A DNA stretch of 60,550 nucleotides, from assembly GCA_900319035.1 (NCBI GenBank), contig ONMU01000012.1, forward strand, positions 1 through 60,550, read 5' to 3'. Both the position numbers and the translations under genes were made by a program. This DNA comes from an uncultured Bacteroidales bacterium. Its GTDB lineage: Bacteria; Bacteroidota; Bacteroidia; Bacteroidales; Paludibacteraceae. This document shows, one piece after another, positions 50,136-59,413 of this stretch; within the stretch, counting starts at the first letter, position 1; each line of letters opens with the position of its first letter. The notes beneath the pieces were generated by a model, which searched no databases, had not been told where the DNA came from, and was given only the letters and a program-made list of their open reading frames with translations.

Positions 50136-51326
50136 ATGTACGCTGATTTTCAACAACACCTGCAAAAAACGCTGAATGAGATTCGCGAAGCAGGACTTTA
50201 TAAGAACGAGCGCGTGATCATTACTCCGCAGTCTTCTGGCATTGCTGTAGAAGGCGGACAGGAAGTCATCAACTTCTGCGCGAACAACTACCTCGGACTC
50301 GCTGATAACAAAGAGCTTATCGAGGCCGCTAAAGCCCGTATGGATGCGCGCGGTTATGGTATGGCTTCGGTGCGTTTCATCTGCGGTACGCAGGACACCC
50401 ACAAGGAACTCGAGCGTGTCATCTCCGATTTCTTCGGAACGGAAGACACAATCCTTTATGCCGCTTGTTTTGATGCGAACGGAGGACTTTTCGAACCGCT
50501 GCTGACGGAAGAGGATGCCATCATCTCCGATGCGCTCAACCATGCGTCTATCATCGATGGTGTGCGTCTTTGCAAGGCGGTGCGTTACCGTTATGCTAAC
50601 GGTGACATGAACGACTTGGAGGAGCAACTCAAGAAAGCGCAAGCACAGCGCTTCCGTATCATCGCTACCGATGGTGTCTTCTCCATGGACGGCAATGTGT
50701 GTCCGCTGGATAAGATCTACGAGCTTGCACAGAAATACAACGCTCTCGTCATGGTGGATGAGTCGCACTCCGCAGGAGTAGTCGGCAAGACCGGACACGG
50801 TGTGACCGAGTTGTACAACATGCGCGGTAAGATTGAGATTATCACCGGCACGCTTGGTAAGGCCTTTGGCGGTTCGGTCGGCGGTTTTACTACCGGTAAG
50901 AAAGAGATCATCGACCTGCTGCGTCAACGCAGTCGTCCGTATCTCTTCTCGAACTCCATTCCGCCGATGATTGCTGCGGCAGGTATCAAGACCTTCGAGA
51001 TCCTCACGCGATCCAACGAGCTGCAAGATCGTTTGCATGAGAACACCGCGTACTTCGTCGAGAAAATGCGTGCCGCAGGCTTCGACATCAAACCGACGCA
51101 GTCGGCTATCTGTGCGGTTATGCTGTACGACGCCCGTCTCTCGCAGGACTTCGCAGCTGCCCTCCAGAAAGAAGGCATCTACGTCACCGGATTCTATTAT
51201 CCGGTTGTGCCGAAGGGTCAGGCGCGTATCCGCGTACAGGTGTCCGCTGCGCACACACGTGAACAATTAGATAAATGTATCGCCGCCTTCACCAAAATTG
51301 GCAAAGAGTTGGCTGTATTACACTAG
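50136..51326 (+). CDS. kbl: Glycine C-acetyltransferase (2-amino-3-ketobutyrate CoA ligase)
   Basis: 396 residues from ATG 50136; a longer frame from 50088 runs through the repeat array and is rejected. PLP enzyme converting 2-amino-3-ketobutyrate and CoA to glycine and acetyl-CoA. FCANNYLGLADN (near 45-56), YGMASVRFICGTQ (near 68-80), VMVDESHSAGVVGKTG and ITGTLGKAFGGSVGG (PLP Lys) are visible. Paired with tdh 33 bases downstream, giving the threonine-to-glycine pathway. The kbl stop lies in a nonamer array. Confidence 0.96.
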   Translation: MYADFQQHLQKTLNEIREAGLYKNERVIITPQSSGIAVEGGQEVINFCANNYLGLADNKELIEAAKARMDARGYGMASVRFICGTQDTHKELERVISDFFGTEDTILYAACFDANGGLFEPLLTEEDAIISDALNHASIIDGVRLCKAVRYRYANGDMNDLEEQLKKAQAQRFRIIATDGVFSMDGNVCPLDKIYELAQKYNALVMVDESHSAGVVGKTGHGVTELYNMRGKIEIITGTLGKAFGGSVGGFTTGKKEIIDLLRQRSRPYLFSNSIPPMIAAAGIKTFEILTRSNELQDRLHENTAYFVEKMRAAGFDIKPTQSAICAVMLYDARLSQDFAAALQKEGIYVTGFYYPVVPKGQARIRVQVSAAHTREQLDKCIAAFTKIGKELAVLH

Positions 51327-51357
51327 ATAGACTAGATAGACTAGACAGACTAGAAAA
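51322..51357 (+). repeat. Nonamer array between kbl and tdh (4 units, ACTAGATAG)
   Basis: ACTAGATAG, ACTAGATAG, ACTAGACAG, ACTAGAAAA: covers the kbl stop and reaches three bases before the tdh ATG. CTAG-based, like the array before dnaK. Confidence 0.88.
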
Positions 51358-51359
51358 AA

Positions 51360-52385
51360 ATGAAAGCATTAGTCAAGAGATTTCCAGAGCCCGGCATCTG
51401 GATGGAAGATGTCCCGATGCCGGAAATGGGCGTCAATGATGTCCTGATCAAAGTCACCAAAGCCGCTATCTGCGGAACGGATCTGCATATGTATAAGTGG
51501 GACGCATGGTCTCAATCACACTGCAAACCGCCTTACACCATGGGACATGAGTTCGTGGGTATTGTGGCAGACTGCGGTCCCGGTGTTCGCAACTTCAAAA
51601 TAGGCGACCGTGTGACGGCGGAAGGACATATTACGTGCGGACACTGCCGTAACTGCCGCCGAGGTATGGGGCATGTATGCGAGAACACCATCTCCCTTGG
51701 TATCATGGGACGTGACGGCTGTTTCGCAGAGTTCGTCTCTGTGCCGGAATCGAATGTGGTACATGTTCATCCGCGTATTCCCGATGATTTCGCGGCTATC
51801 ATGGATCCGTTCGGTAACGCCACGCACACCGCTTTGGCTTTCCCGCTGCTGGGCGAGGATGTGCTCATCACAGGAGCAGGACTCATCGGCACGATGGCGG
51901 CAGGTATCTGTCGTTATGCCGGAGCGAAGAACATCGTCGTTACCGACATCAATCCGCTCCGTCTGGAGATTGCCAAGAAAATGGGCGCTACCCTTACCGT
52001 TGATGGCTCCAAAGGTGAGACGATCCAAGATGCGATGTTCCAACTCGGTATCCGTGGTTTCGATGTGGGCTTGGAGATGTCCGGCGCACCCTCTGCCTTC
52101 AACGACATGATCGAGCATATGTACAAAGGTGCGAACATTGCGCAGCTCGGTATCCTGCCGTCGGAGACCAAGGTCAATTGGTCGGATGTGATCTTCAACG
52201 CTCTAACGATCAAAGGAATAACCGGACGTCGTATGTGGGAGACTTGGTACCAGATGGAGCAGATGCTCCTTGGCGGACTCGATCTCTCGCCGGTGATCAC
52301 CCACCGCTACCAGTTCAAAGATTTCCAAAAGGGTTTCGATGTCATGGTAAGCGGCCAATGTGGAAAAGTTTTATTGGAATGGTAA
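51360..52385 (+). CDS. tdh: L-threonine 3-dehydrogenase
   Basis: 341 residues. Zinc alcohol-dehydrogenase family: ICGTDLHMYKWDAWSQ with catalytic Cys, MGHEFVGIV, the structural zinc Cys set in CGHCRNCRRGMGHVC, and the NAD Rossmann loop ITGAGLIGTMAAGI. Oxidises L-threonine to 2-amino-3-ketobutyrate, the substrate of the kbl product upstream. Full length. Ends two bases before the M16 protease gene, so the three may be co-transcribed. Confidence 0.96.
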   Translation: MKALVKRFPEPGIWMEDVPMPEMGVNDVLIKVTKAAICGTDLHMYKWDAWSQSHCKPPYTMGHEFVGIVADCGPGVRNFKIGDRVTAEGHITCGHCRNCRRGMGHVCENTISLGIMGRDGCFAEFVSVPESNVVHVHPRIPDDFAAIMDPFGNATHTALAFPLLGEDVLITGAGLIGTMAAGICRYAGAKNIVVTDINPLRLEIAKKMGATLTVDGSKGETIQDAMFQLGIRGFDVGLEMSGAPSAFNDMIEHMYKGANIAQLGILPSETKVNWSDVIFNALTIKGITGRRMWETWYQMEQMLLGGLDLSPVITHRYQFKDFQKGFDVMVSGQCGKVLLEW

Positions 52386-52387
52386 AT

Positions 52388-55318
52388 ATGAAAAAGATTT
52401 TCTTTAGCGTTTTGCTGCTTGTCTGCGGCATCGCAACGATGGCTGCACAACTGCCTGAAGGCTTGCAGCAGTACACTTTGAACAACGGGCTCACCGTCAT
52501 GCTCTGGGAAGACCAAGACCTGCCCGATGTGTTTGGAGCTACCGTCACTCGTGCCGGTTCGATTGACGAACCCGAGACAGCGACCGGTTTGGCTCACTAT
52601 CTGGAGCATATGCTCTTCAAAGGCACCGACCGTATGGGTGCGCTCAATTGGGAGAAAGAGAAACCCTATTACGAGCATATCATCGCCCTCTATGACACCC
52701 TCGCGATGACGAATGACCCCAAGGAACGCGATGCTATTCAGCTCAAAATCAACGAACAGAGTATTCTCGCGGCTCAGTATGGAGCAACTGATGAGTTCTC
52801 GAACCTGATTCAGTCCATCGGTGGCGAAGGGCTCAATGCCGCTACCTCGTATGACTACACGTTCTATCATAACAGCTTCCCTGCTTACCAGATGGAGCGT
52901 TGGCTTACGCTCTATGCCGATCGTCTGACGAATCCGGTCTTCCGTTCGTTCCAAGCCGAGCTGGAGAACGTCTTCGAGGAGTATAACATGTACTCCGACG
53001 ATAACGGCCAGCATGTGAATAAGTTCGTTGCTGCCGAAGCCTGCAAAGGTACCCCGTACGAGCGGGACATCATCGGTTATCCGCAGGACCTCAAGAACCC
53101 CAAGATGCGTCAGCTCATCGAGTTCTTCAATACGTGGTATGTGCCTAATAACATGGCACTTATCCTCGTCGGTAACTTCCATTCCGAGGAGGTGAAACCG
53201 CTCATTGAGAAGATCTTCGGTGCCATGGAGTCCAAACCGCTGCCTGCTCGTAACACATGGACGGACACCGAGTACGCTAAAGACGAGCGTTTCAAAGCGC
53301 GTCTGGGCTATTACCCGATGCTCATCGAGGAATACAAAGGTGTCAAGACCGGTGACAAAGACGAGCTGGCCCTTCAGATCGCTTGCGAACTGCTCTCCAA
53401 CGATATGGGTATCGGTCTCTTGGACGAACTGCAGTCTGACAACGAGTTCCTCGCTGTGCAAGCTTCGCTCCGTCCGGCACGTGAGATGGGACGAATCCAA
53501 ATCATGGCAATCCCGTTCCTCAACACCTCTTCGCGTGAGTATAACTCCATGAAAGAGACCGAGAACTCCGTGAAGAAAGCCATGGACAAACTGCTCAAAG
53601 GTGAGGTGTCCGACGAACTCTTTGAGTCCGTTCGCCGCAGTCTCCTTCAGGAGTACGACCGTTCGATGGAGTACCAGTACACCAAATCGATGATGCTTCT
53701 CCAGAGCTTCGCTTATCAAGTGCCGCTGGAGAAAATGTTTGCCGAGAAAGAGGAAGTAGCTAAAATAACTAAAGCCGAAGTGCTGGCTGTGGCTAAGACC
53801 TATTTCTCTGCTCCTAAGAAAACCTTCGAGATCACCGAAGGAAACCCCAAGAAAGAGAAACTCGCCAAACCGCAGATCAAACCCCTCGAACCTGGTAAAG
53901 GACAGTCGGAGTATTACCAAAACTTCTCCTCTATCCCGGCAGGCAAACTCGTGCCGAAGTTCGTGGACCTCAAGGACATCGATCAGGATCGTTTTGCGGA
54001 AAACGTGTACGTCTATGTCACCCCGAACCCCAAGAACCATATCTTCACCCTCAAACTCAAATACGGTATCGGTACGTACGAGAAACCGCTGCTTGATTTT
54101 GCAGTCAATATGATGAATGAGGCAGGTATCAAAGGTGCACCGGGTACCAAAGGTACATCCGTCAATGAGTTCCGTGAGAAACTGGCGAAACTCGGTGCTA
54201 CTTGTACCTATTCCGCTACGCCGAGCTACGTGGTAGTCTATATCGAAGGCGATGAGGCGCATCTCCAAGAGATCATCTCCCTCGTCAACCTCCATATGAA
54301 CTTCCCCGAGTTCTCCTCTGAGGGACATAAGAAACTGAATGCCATCGTTGGACGTGAACTCAGTTCCCGTTGGTACTTGGAGCGTAAGAACTCCGACATG
54401 CGTGCCGCTGCGGCGCTCGAATATGTCATGTACGGCGACAACTCGCATTTCATTAAACGTGTGCCCGAACGTAACATCTTCGATCCCGCTATGGGTATCA
54501 TCCTCGTTGAGGAAGACTTGGAGGCGGAGTGGAAGAAAGCCCTCGGTTACGAGTTGGAGATCCACTATGCCGGACAGCTCCCTGCGGACTCCGTCAAGTT
54601 GGCGCTTTATCAGCATATGTCTGTCTCGAACCCTGCTAACCCCACTACTTCGCCGGTGGATCGTCCGCGTACGAAGTTCAACAAGACCGAGCTCTATTTC
54701 CTTTCGGACCCGGATATGCAGCAGGCGAAGATCTACTTCCTCATCGAAGGTGCGCCTTATTCCATCAACGAAGCCGTTCAGTATGAGGCGTTTAACGAGT
54801 ATTTCGGTGGTGGCTTCTCCGGTCTCGTCATGAATGAGATCCGTGAGAAACGTTCGATGGCTTATACCGCTGTCGGTGCGTTCCGTACTCCGGCTATCCA
54901 GCAGCGTAACACCTATTTCTTCGGCTACGTCGGTACGCAGTCCGATAAGGTCAACGACGCCATCAATGTGTACTGCTCGCTGCTCGATTCGATGCCGCGC
55001 AATCCGGAGAACATCGGTAACATCCGTACGATCTTGCGTCAGTCTATGCTCTCGAATCATCCCACTTTCCGCTCCAAGAGCGAGGTAATGACCAATTGGA
55101 TGAGACTCGGCTATCAGATCGACCCGGCTACCCTTCAGATCCGTCAAGTGCAGAAACTCAAATTCGAAGACATCGAGCGTTTCTACGAAGAGCATATCCA
55201 AGGCAAACCCGTGAAGATCCTCGTCATCGGCGACCCCAAACTCATTGACCAGAAAGCCCTCAAAGCGAAGTTCGGTAAGGTCAATAAGTTGAACGGAGAC
55301 AAGATCTTCGGAGAATAA
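52388..55318 (+). CDS. M16-family zinc metalloprotease (periplasmic, PqqL-like)
   Basis: 976 residues from ATG 52388. Signal peptide about 1-20 (KKIFFSVLLLVCGIATMAAQ). GLAHYLEHMLFKGTDRMG has the inverted zinc motif HxxEH (His70, Glu73, His74), and ELENVFEEYNMYSDD supplies the distal Glu. Two M16 repeats follow each other, the second without HxxEH, which is normal for the family. Likely degrades peptides in the periplasm. The opposite strand is also open for over 960 codons across this gene, an effect of codon bias. Confidence 0.92.
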   Translation: MKKIFFSVLLLVCGIATMAAQLPEGLQQYTLNNGLTVMLWEDQDLPDVFGATVTRAGSIDEPETATGLAHYLEHMLFKGTDRMGALNWEKEKPYYEHIIALYDTLAMTNDPKERDAIQLKINEQSILAAQYGATDEFSNLIQSIGGEGLNAATSYDYTFYHNSFPAYQMERWLTLYADRLTNPVFRSFQAELENVFEEYNMYSDDNGQHVNKFVAAEACKGTPYERDIIGYPQDLKNPKMRQLIEFFNTWYVPNNMALILVGNFHSEEVKPLIEKIFGAMESKPLPARNTWTDTEYAKDERFKARLGYYPMLIEEYKGVKTGDKDELALQIACELLSNDMGIGLLDELQSDNEFLAVQASLRPAREMGRIQIMAIPFLNTSSREYNSMKETENSVKKAMDKLLKGEVSDELFESVRRSLLQEYDRSMEYQYTKSMMLLQSFAYQVPLEKMFAEKEEVAKITKAEVLAVAKTYFSAPKKTFEITEGNPKKEKLAKPQIKPLEPGKGQSEYYQNFSSIPAGKLVPKFVDLKDIDQDRFAENVYVYVTPNPKNHIFTLKLKYGIGTYEKPLLDFAVNMMNEAGIKGAPGTKGTSVNEFREKLAKLGATCTYSATPSYVVVYIEGDEAHLQEIISLVNLHMNFPEFSSEGHKKLNAIVGRELSSRWYLERKNSDMRAAAALEYVMYGDNSHFIKRVPERNIFDPAMGIILVEEDLEAEWKKALGYELEIHYAGQLPADSVKLALYQHMSVSNPANPTTSPVDRPRTKFNKTELYFLSDPDMQQAKIYFLIEGAPYSINEAVQYEAFNEYFGGGFSGLVMNEIREKRSMAYTAVGAFRTPAIQQRNTYFFGYVGTQSDKVNDAINVYCSLLDSMPRNPENIGNIRTILRQSMLSNHPTFRSKSEVMTNWMRLGYQIDPATLQIRQVQKLKFEDIERFYEEHIQGKPVKILVIGDPKLIDQKALKAKFGKVNKLNGDKIFGE

Positions 55319-55347
55319 AATGTCTCAATGACTAAATAAATGACCCA

Positions 55348-56277
55348 ATGGTAAATGATAAAATGGTAAATAACGATAATTTACGAACCCATCGCAGTGG
55401 GTTCGTAAATATCGTTGGCAATCCCAACGTCGGCAAATCGACCCTCATGAACGCCTTGGTGGGTGAACGCCTTTCGATCATCACATCGAAGGCGCAAACC
55501 ACCCGCCATCGTATCATGGGTATCGTCAACGGCGAGGATTTCCAGATGGTCTATTCCGACACTCCGGGTGTCCTCTCGCCGAACTACCAACTCCAGCGTC
55601 AGATGCTTGAGTTCTCCCGTTCTGCCCTTGTGGACGCGGACGTCCTCTTGTATGTCACCGAGCCGCAAGACACCATTGATCGCAATCCCGATTTCATCGA
55701 GAAAGTAAAGAAGATGTCTTCCGCGGGTACTCGTGTGTTCCTTATAATAAACAAAATAGATCTCACGACACAGGAGACCCTTGAGTCCCTCGTCGCTTTC
55801 TGGCACACCCAGTTGCCGGAAGCCGAGATTTTCCCTATTTCGGCACAAGAGCGTTTCGGTATTTCGCAGCTCTTTGATGCTATAAAAAACGCGCTTCCCG
55901 AATGTCCACCTTTCTTCCCGAAAGACCAGCTGACCGACAAGCCCGCACGCTTCTTTGTCAACGAGATCATCCGCGAGAAGATCCTCCAGAACTACGACAA
56001 AGAGATCCCGTACTCTGTTGAAGTCGAAGTAGAATCCTTCAAAGAAGAGGACAAACTAATCCGCATTGACGCAGTGATATATTGCGAAAGAGACAGCCAA
56101 AAAGGCATCATCATCGGCAAAGCCGGTTCTGCCCTCAAGCGCGTCGGCTCGCAAGCACGCAAGGACATCGAGGACTTCTTCCAAAAACAGGTCTTCCTCC
56201 AGCTCTTCGTCAAAGTGGACAAGGATTGGCGTTCCAACACCAACCGCCTCAAGCACTACGGCTACGATCTCTCCTGA
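55348..56277 (+). CDS. era: GTPase Era
   Basis: 309 residues from ATG 55348; ATG 55363 is an alternative since the upstream sequence is repetitive. Era binds the 16S rRNA 3' end and couples 30S maturation to growth. GNPNVGKSTLMNALVGE (G1), TTRHRIMG (G2), DTPGVLSP (G3), NKID (G4), and the KH domain with IIGKAGSALKRVGSQARKDI are present. An unusual 19-bp hairpin spans codons about 9-23 (see findings). A terminator follows at 56298. Confidence 0.95.
   Translation: MVNDKMVNNDNLRTHRSGFVNIVGNPNVGKSTLMNALVGERLSIITSKAQTTRHRIMGIVNGEDFQMVYSDTPGVLSPNYQLQRQMLEFSRSALVDADVLLYVTEPQDTIDRNPDFIEKVKKMSSAGTRVFLIINKIDLTTQETLESLVAFWHTQLPEAEIFPISAQERFGISQLFDAIKNALPECPPFFPKDQLTDKPARFFVNEIIREKILQNYDKEIPYSVEVEVESFKEEDKLIRIDAVIYCERDSQKGIIIGKAGSALKRVGSQARKDIEDFFQKQVFLQLFVKVDKDWRSNTNRLKHYGYDLS
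55373..55416 (+). repeat. Long hairpin in the first codons of era
   Basis: ATTTACGAACCCA (55379-55391) and TGGGTTCGTAAAT (55398-55410) pair perfectly around TCGCAG; AACGAT (55372-55377) and ATCGTT (55411-55416) extend the stem beyond one bulged A. Confidence 0.9.
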
Positions 56278-56297
56278 TAATCAATCCGCCTTTATCT

Positions 56298-56322
56298 ATC
56301 CGCCAATCTTGGCGGATTTTTT
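56298..56322 (+). terminator. Rho-independent terminator after era
   Basis: ATCCGCCAA (56298-56306) and TTGGCGGAT (56309-56317) flank a TC loop and are followed by T. Confidence 0.93.
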
Positions 56323-56377
56323 ATGTCCTGTTCCCGGTGGTATTCCGCCGGATATATGTCATTTCCCCTTCTCCTTC

Positions 56378-56430
56378 TGCCATTTTGTCAGCCTTTTTCT
56401 GCCAAATCCCCTTTGGCACGCCTTTTGTCA
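56378..56430 (+). promoter_or_regulatory. Sigma54-like promoter and upstream dyad before dnaK
   Basis: TTTGGCACG (56412-56420), then CCTTTTGT (56421-56428): GG at 56415-56416 and GT at 56427-56428 are 10 bases apart, as GG and GC are in sigma54 promoters. Upstream TGCCATTTTGTCA (56378-56390) is a TGNCA-N3-TGNCA dyad, a possible activator site. No TAnnTTTG promoter or CIRCE element is seen before dnaK. Confidence 0.5.
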
Positions 56431-56450
56431 TTATCAGGGTGACTAGTCTC

Positions 56451-56504
56451 CTAGTGCATCTAGTACATCTAGAAAATCTAGTGCATCTAGTGCGACTAGT
56501 AAAC
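56451..56504 (+). repeat. Nonamer array in the dnaK leader (6 units, CTAGTGCAT)
   Basis: CTAGTGCAT, CTAGTACAT, CTAGAAAAT, CTAGTGCAT, CTAGTGCGA, CTAGTAAAC. The tetramer CTAG recurs every nine bases. Confidence 0.92.
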
Positions 56505-56541
56505 TAAAAATCGAAAATTAATTAAAGAAAGGAAACATACT

Positions 56542-58464
56542 ATGTCTAAAATTATTGGAATTGACCTCGGTACCACGAACTCGTGTGTAGCCGTAATGGA
56601 GGGTAACGAACCGATCGTTATCGCAAACGCTGAAGGTAAACGTACTACGCCTTCTGTAGTCGGATTCATCGATGGCGGTGAGCGTAAAGTGGGTGACCCT
56701 GCTAAACGTCAAGCAATCACAAACCCGACCAAAACTATCTATTCTATCAAGCGTTTCATGGGTGAAACCTATGATCGTCTCCAATCTGAGATCGCACGCG
56801 TTCCTTATAAGGTAGTGAAAGGCGATAATAACACTCCCCGTGTGGACATCGACGGACGTCTCTACACCCCGCAGGAGATCTCGGCGATCATCCTTCAGAA
56901 GATGAAGAAAACCGCTGAGGACTACCTCGGACAAGAGGTGACCGAAGCTGTCATCACAGTACCTGCTTACTTCAACGACTCGCAACGTCAGGCTACCAAG
57001 GAAGCCGGCGAGATCGCAGGTCTCAACGTACGTCGTATCGTCAACGAGCCGACCGCAGCTGCTTTGGCTTACGGACTCGACAAGTCCAACAAGGATATGA
57101 AGATCGTTGTCTTCGACTGCGGTGGTGGTACTCACGATGTATCCGTGCTCGAGCTCGGTGATGGTGTCTTCGAGGTAAAAGCAACCGATGGTGATACACA
57201 CCTTGGTGGTGACGATTTCGATCATCGTATCATCGATTGGTTAGTTTCCGAGTTCAAAGCAGAGAACGGCGGAGCTGACCTTTCCAAAGACCCGATGGCT
57301 ATGCAGCGTCTGAAAGAGGCTGCTGAGAAAGCAAAAATCGAGCTTTCGTCCTCTACCTCTACGGAAATCAACCTGCCGTATATCATGCCGGTGAACGGCG
57401 TTCCGGCTCACCTCGTTAAGACCCTGACGCGTGCTAAGTTCGAGCAACTCATCGACGATCTGATCCAGCGTACCATCGCTCCGTGTCGTACTGCGCTCCA
57501 GAACGCAGGCCTCACAACCTCCGATATCGACGAAATCATCCTTGTTGGTGGTTCGACTCGTATCCCGGCTATCCAGGATGCCGTACAGAAATTCTTCGGC
57601 AAAGCTCCGTCTAAGGGCGTTAACCCCGACGAGGTAGTAGCAGTCGGAGCAGCGATCCAAGGTGGTGTCCTCACAGGCGATGTAAAGGATGTCCTCCTGC
57701 TCGATGTAACCCCGCTGTCGCTCGGTATCGAGACCATGGGCGGTGTCATGACCAAGATGATCGAGGCCAATACTACCATCCCGACCAAGAAGACCGAGAC
57801 CTTCACTACCGCTGTCGATAATCAGCCGTCTGTAGAGATCAAAGTGCTCCAAGGTGAGCGTCCGATGGCGGCTCAGAACAAGCAGATCGGTATCTTCCAC
57901 CTCGATGGTATCATGCCGGCACGTCGTGGCGAACCGCAGATCGAAGTAACTTTCGATATCGATGCCAACGGTATCTTGAACGTCACCGCGAAGGACAAAG
58001 CTACCGGTAAGGAGCAGAAGATCCGTATCGAAGCATCGTCCGGTCTCTCTGACGACGAGATCAAGCGAATGAAAGCCGAAGCTGAAGCCAACGCTGAAGC
58101 CGATAAGAAAGCCAAAGAGCAGGCTGACAAACTCAACAAAGCCGACGCGGCTATCTTCCAAACGGAGAAGCAACTCGCTGAGTTCGGTGATAAGATCCCG
58201 GCTGACAAGAAGGCGCCGATTGAGAAAGCCTTGGCTGACCTCAAAGACGCGTACGCTAAACGTGACGCCGATGCCTGCGAAGCAGCCAACAATGCTTTGA
58301 TGTCCGCCTTCCAAGCTGCCTCCGCTGAGATGTACGCTGCTCAACAGCAAGCACAGCAATCCGGTCAAGCCGGCCCGCAAGCAGGTCCGACCGACAACAC
58401 CAACAACGGTGGTTCCAACGGTCAGCCCACCGCCGAGGACGTCGACTTCGAAGAAGTCAAATAA
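56542..58464 (+). CDS. dnaK: Chaperone DnaK (Hsp70)
   Basis: 640 residues. [20 protein letters not shown], the phosphate-2 loop [20 protein letters not shown] (Cys and His at positions that are Leu and Phe in many bacteria but usual in Bacteroidetes), [14 protein letters not shown] and the substrate domain [20 protein letters not shown] are all present. The C-terminal lid ends in a Gln/Gly-rich tail and EDVDFEEVK. No dnaJ or grpE is adjacent. The leader contains the nonamer array and a possible sigma54-type promoter. Confidence 0.98.
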   Translation: MSKIIGIDLGTTNSCVAVMEGNEPIVIANAEGKRTTPSVVGFIDGGERKVGDPAKRQAITNPTKTIYSIKRFMGETYDRLQSEIARVPYKVVKGDNNTPRVDIDGRLYTPQEISAIILQKMKKTAEDYLGQEVTEAVITVPAYFNDSQRQATKEAGEIAGLNVRRIVNEPTAAALAYGLDKSNKDMKIVVFDCGGGTHDVSVLELGDGVFEVKATDGDTHLGGDDFDHRIIDWLVSEFKAENGGADLSKDPMAMQRLKEAAEKAKIELSSSTSTEINLPYIMPVNGVPAHLVKTLTRAKFEQLIDDLIQRTIAPCRTALQNAGLTTSDIDEIILVGGSTRIPAIQDAVQKFFGKAPSKGVNPDEVVAVGAAIQGGVLTGDVKDVLLLDVTPLSLGIETMGGVMTKMIEANTTIPTKKTETFTTAVDNQPSVEIKVLQGERPMAAQNKQIGIFHLDGIMPARRGEPQIEVTFDIDANGILNVTAKDKATGKEQKIRIEASSGLSDDEIKRMKAEAEANAEADKKAKEQADKLNKADAAIFQTEKQLAEFGDKIPADKKAPIEKALADLKDAYAKRDADACEAANNALMSAFQAASAEMYAAQQQAQQSGQAGPQAGPTDNTNNGGSNGQPTAEDVDFEEVK

Positions 58465-58704
58465 TAGCGTCTATGCATTGCGCATCTATGCGCAATTCTC
58501 TCTCCCCCTCTCCCTCACCGGAGTGGGGGATTTTCTGTTTTCCCTTTCCCTTCTCCCTGTCCTCCGTTCGGCATTTCCCCTCCATGGAGGAGTCGGAGGG
58601 GGCTTCCTTATCTCCGATTTTCTCTCTTTTTCTTCATTTTTTTCCTTTTCCTCTTGCATATATCAGGAACTAAAGGCATAGCACGCACTTTTTTCGCATA
58701 AATA
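58465..58704 (+). other. Intergenic after dnaK: hairpin and two REP-like elements
   Basis: ATTGCGCA and TGCGCAAT (58475-58494) form a perfect 8-bp hairpin soon after the dnaK stop, a possible terminator without a T run. TCCCCCTCTCCCTC...GAGTGGGGGA (58502-58530) and CCCCTCCATGGAGGAG with TCGGAGGGGG (58577-58602) are REP-like; the second shares its core with the element in wecB. No gene seen. Confidence 0.6.
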
Positions 58705-58736
58705 TTTGCATATATCAAATATTTTTACTAACTTTG
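58705..58736 (+). promoter_or_regulatory. Promoter of the TonB-C lipoprotein gene
   Basis: TTTGCATATATCAAAT (58705-58720) with -33 TTTG, 20-base spacing to TAACTTTG (58729-58736). Confidence 0.9.
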
Positions 58737-58778
58737 CACCGTCAAACAACTTGATAACTAACTTTAATATTTACACGT

Positions 58779-59390
58779 ATGAAAAAACTTTTCTTTCCCG
58801 CAATCATCGTCATCTCTTTGACGTTTTTTGCATGTCAATCCAAGCCTGCCGCAGATAATTCGGCAGACGAGTCCGCTAACGTAGAATCTGCTGAGCAGAT
58901 CTCCGAGCAGCCCGTTGAAGAGGCTCCTCTTGCCGAAGAGCCGACTGACTCGATCCCCGCAACAGACTCCCTCGCTACCGACTCCCTCGCTACCGACTCC
59001 CTTGCAGTGGAACCTCTCGCTGAACAACCTGCTCCCGAGCAACCCGCAGAAGAACCCGTCGATGAACAAGAAACGGTCTTTTTGATCGTGGACAAAATGC
59101 CGGTACCTCCTTTCTCCAAAGAAGAGTTAGTTAACGAACTTGCTAAATGGCTTGACGATGTGGACCCAGAGGCGAATGACTGCCGTGTGATGGTCAGAGT
59201 GGTAGTAGAAAAGGATGGCAAGGTCACTCATCCTGAGGTTTTGCGCAGTAGTGGCTATGAGAAAGTCGATGCTTATGCCCTCAAACGTGTTCTGGAAAAA
59301 ATGCCGAAGTTCAAAGAACCGGCTATGAAGGGTGGAAAACCGTGTCGCGCTTATTTCACAGTACCCGTTTACTTTAAAAAGAAATCGTAA
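58779..59390 (+). CDS. Lipoprotein with TonB C-terminal-like domain
   Basis: 203 residues. LTFFACQS is a lipobox (Cys19), so it is lipid-anchored. Residues about 25-100 are a low-complexity Glu/Pro/Ala linker with DSLAT repeated (TDSLATDSLATDSLA). Residues about 120-200 (VMVRVVVEKDGKVTHPEVLR, AYALKRVLEKMPKFKEPAMK, YFTVPVYFK) match the TonB C-terminal fold, which in such lipoproteins is thought to bind partner proteins or peptidoglycan rather than transmit energy. No ExbB/ExbD nearby. The DSLAT units are coded by an imperfect 15-base repeat. Confidence 0.85.
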   Translation: MKKLFFPAIIVISLTFFACQSKPAADNSADESANVESAEQISEQPVEEAPLAEEPTDSIPATDSLATDSLATDSLAVEPLAEQPAPEQPAEEPVDEQETVFLIVDKMPVPPFSKEELVNELAKWLDDVDPEANDCRVMVRVVVEKDGKVTHPEVLRSSGYEKVDAYALKRVLEKMPKFKEPAMKGGKPCRAYFTVPVYFKKKS

Positions 59391-59413
59391 ATCATTCTTA
59401 AAACTGTATCGTT

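Noticed and set aside
52307-55201. Minus-strand open frame of about 960 codons
   Set aside because: It lies opposite the M16 protease gene, which has a signal peptide and zinc motif. The antisense product is rich in His/Arg/Phe/Leu without any fold pattern; it stays open because of codon bias on the other strand. Similar long shadows lie opposite dnaK and the outer-membrane gene.
56323-56541. CIRCE (HrcA) element before dnaK
   Set aside because: No TTAGCACTC-N9-GAGTGCTAA or near match is present.
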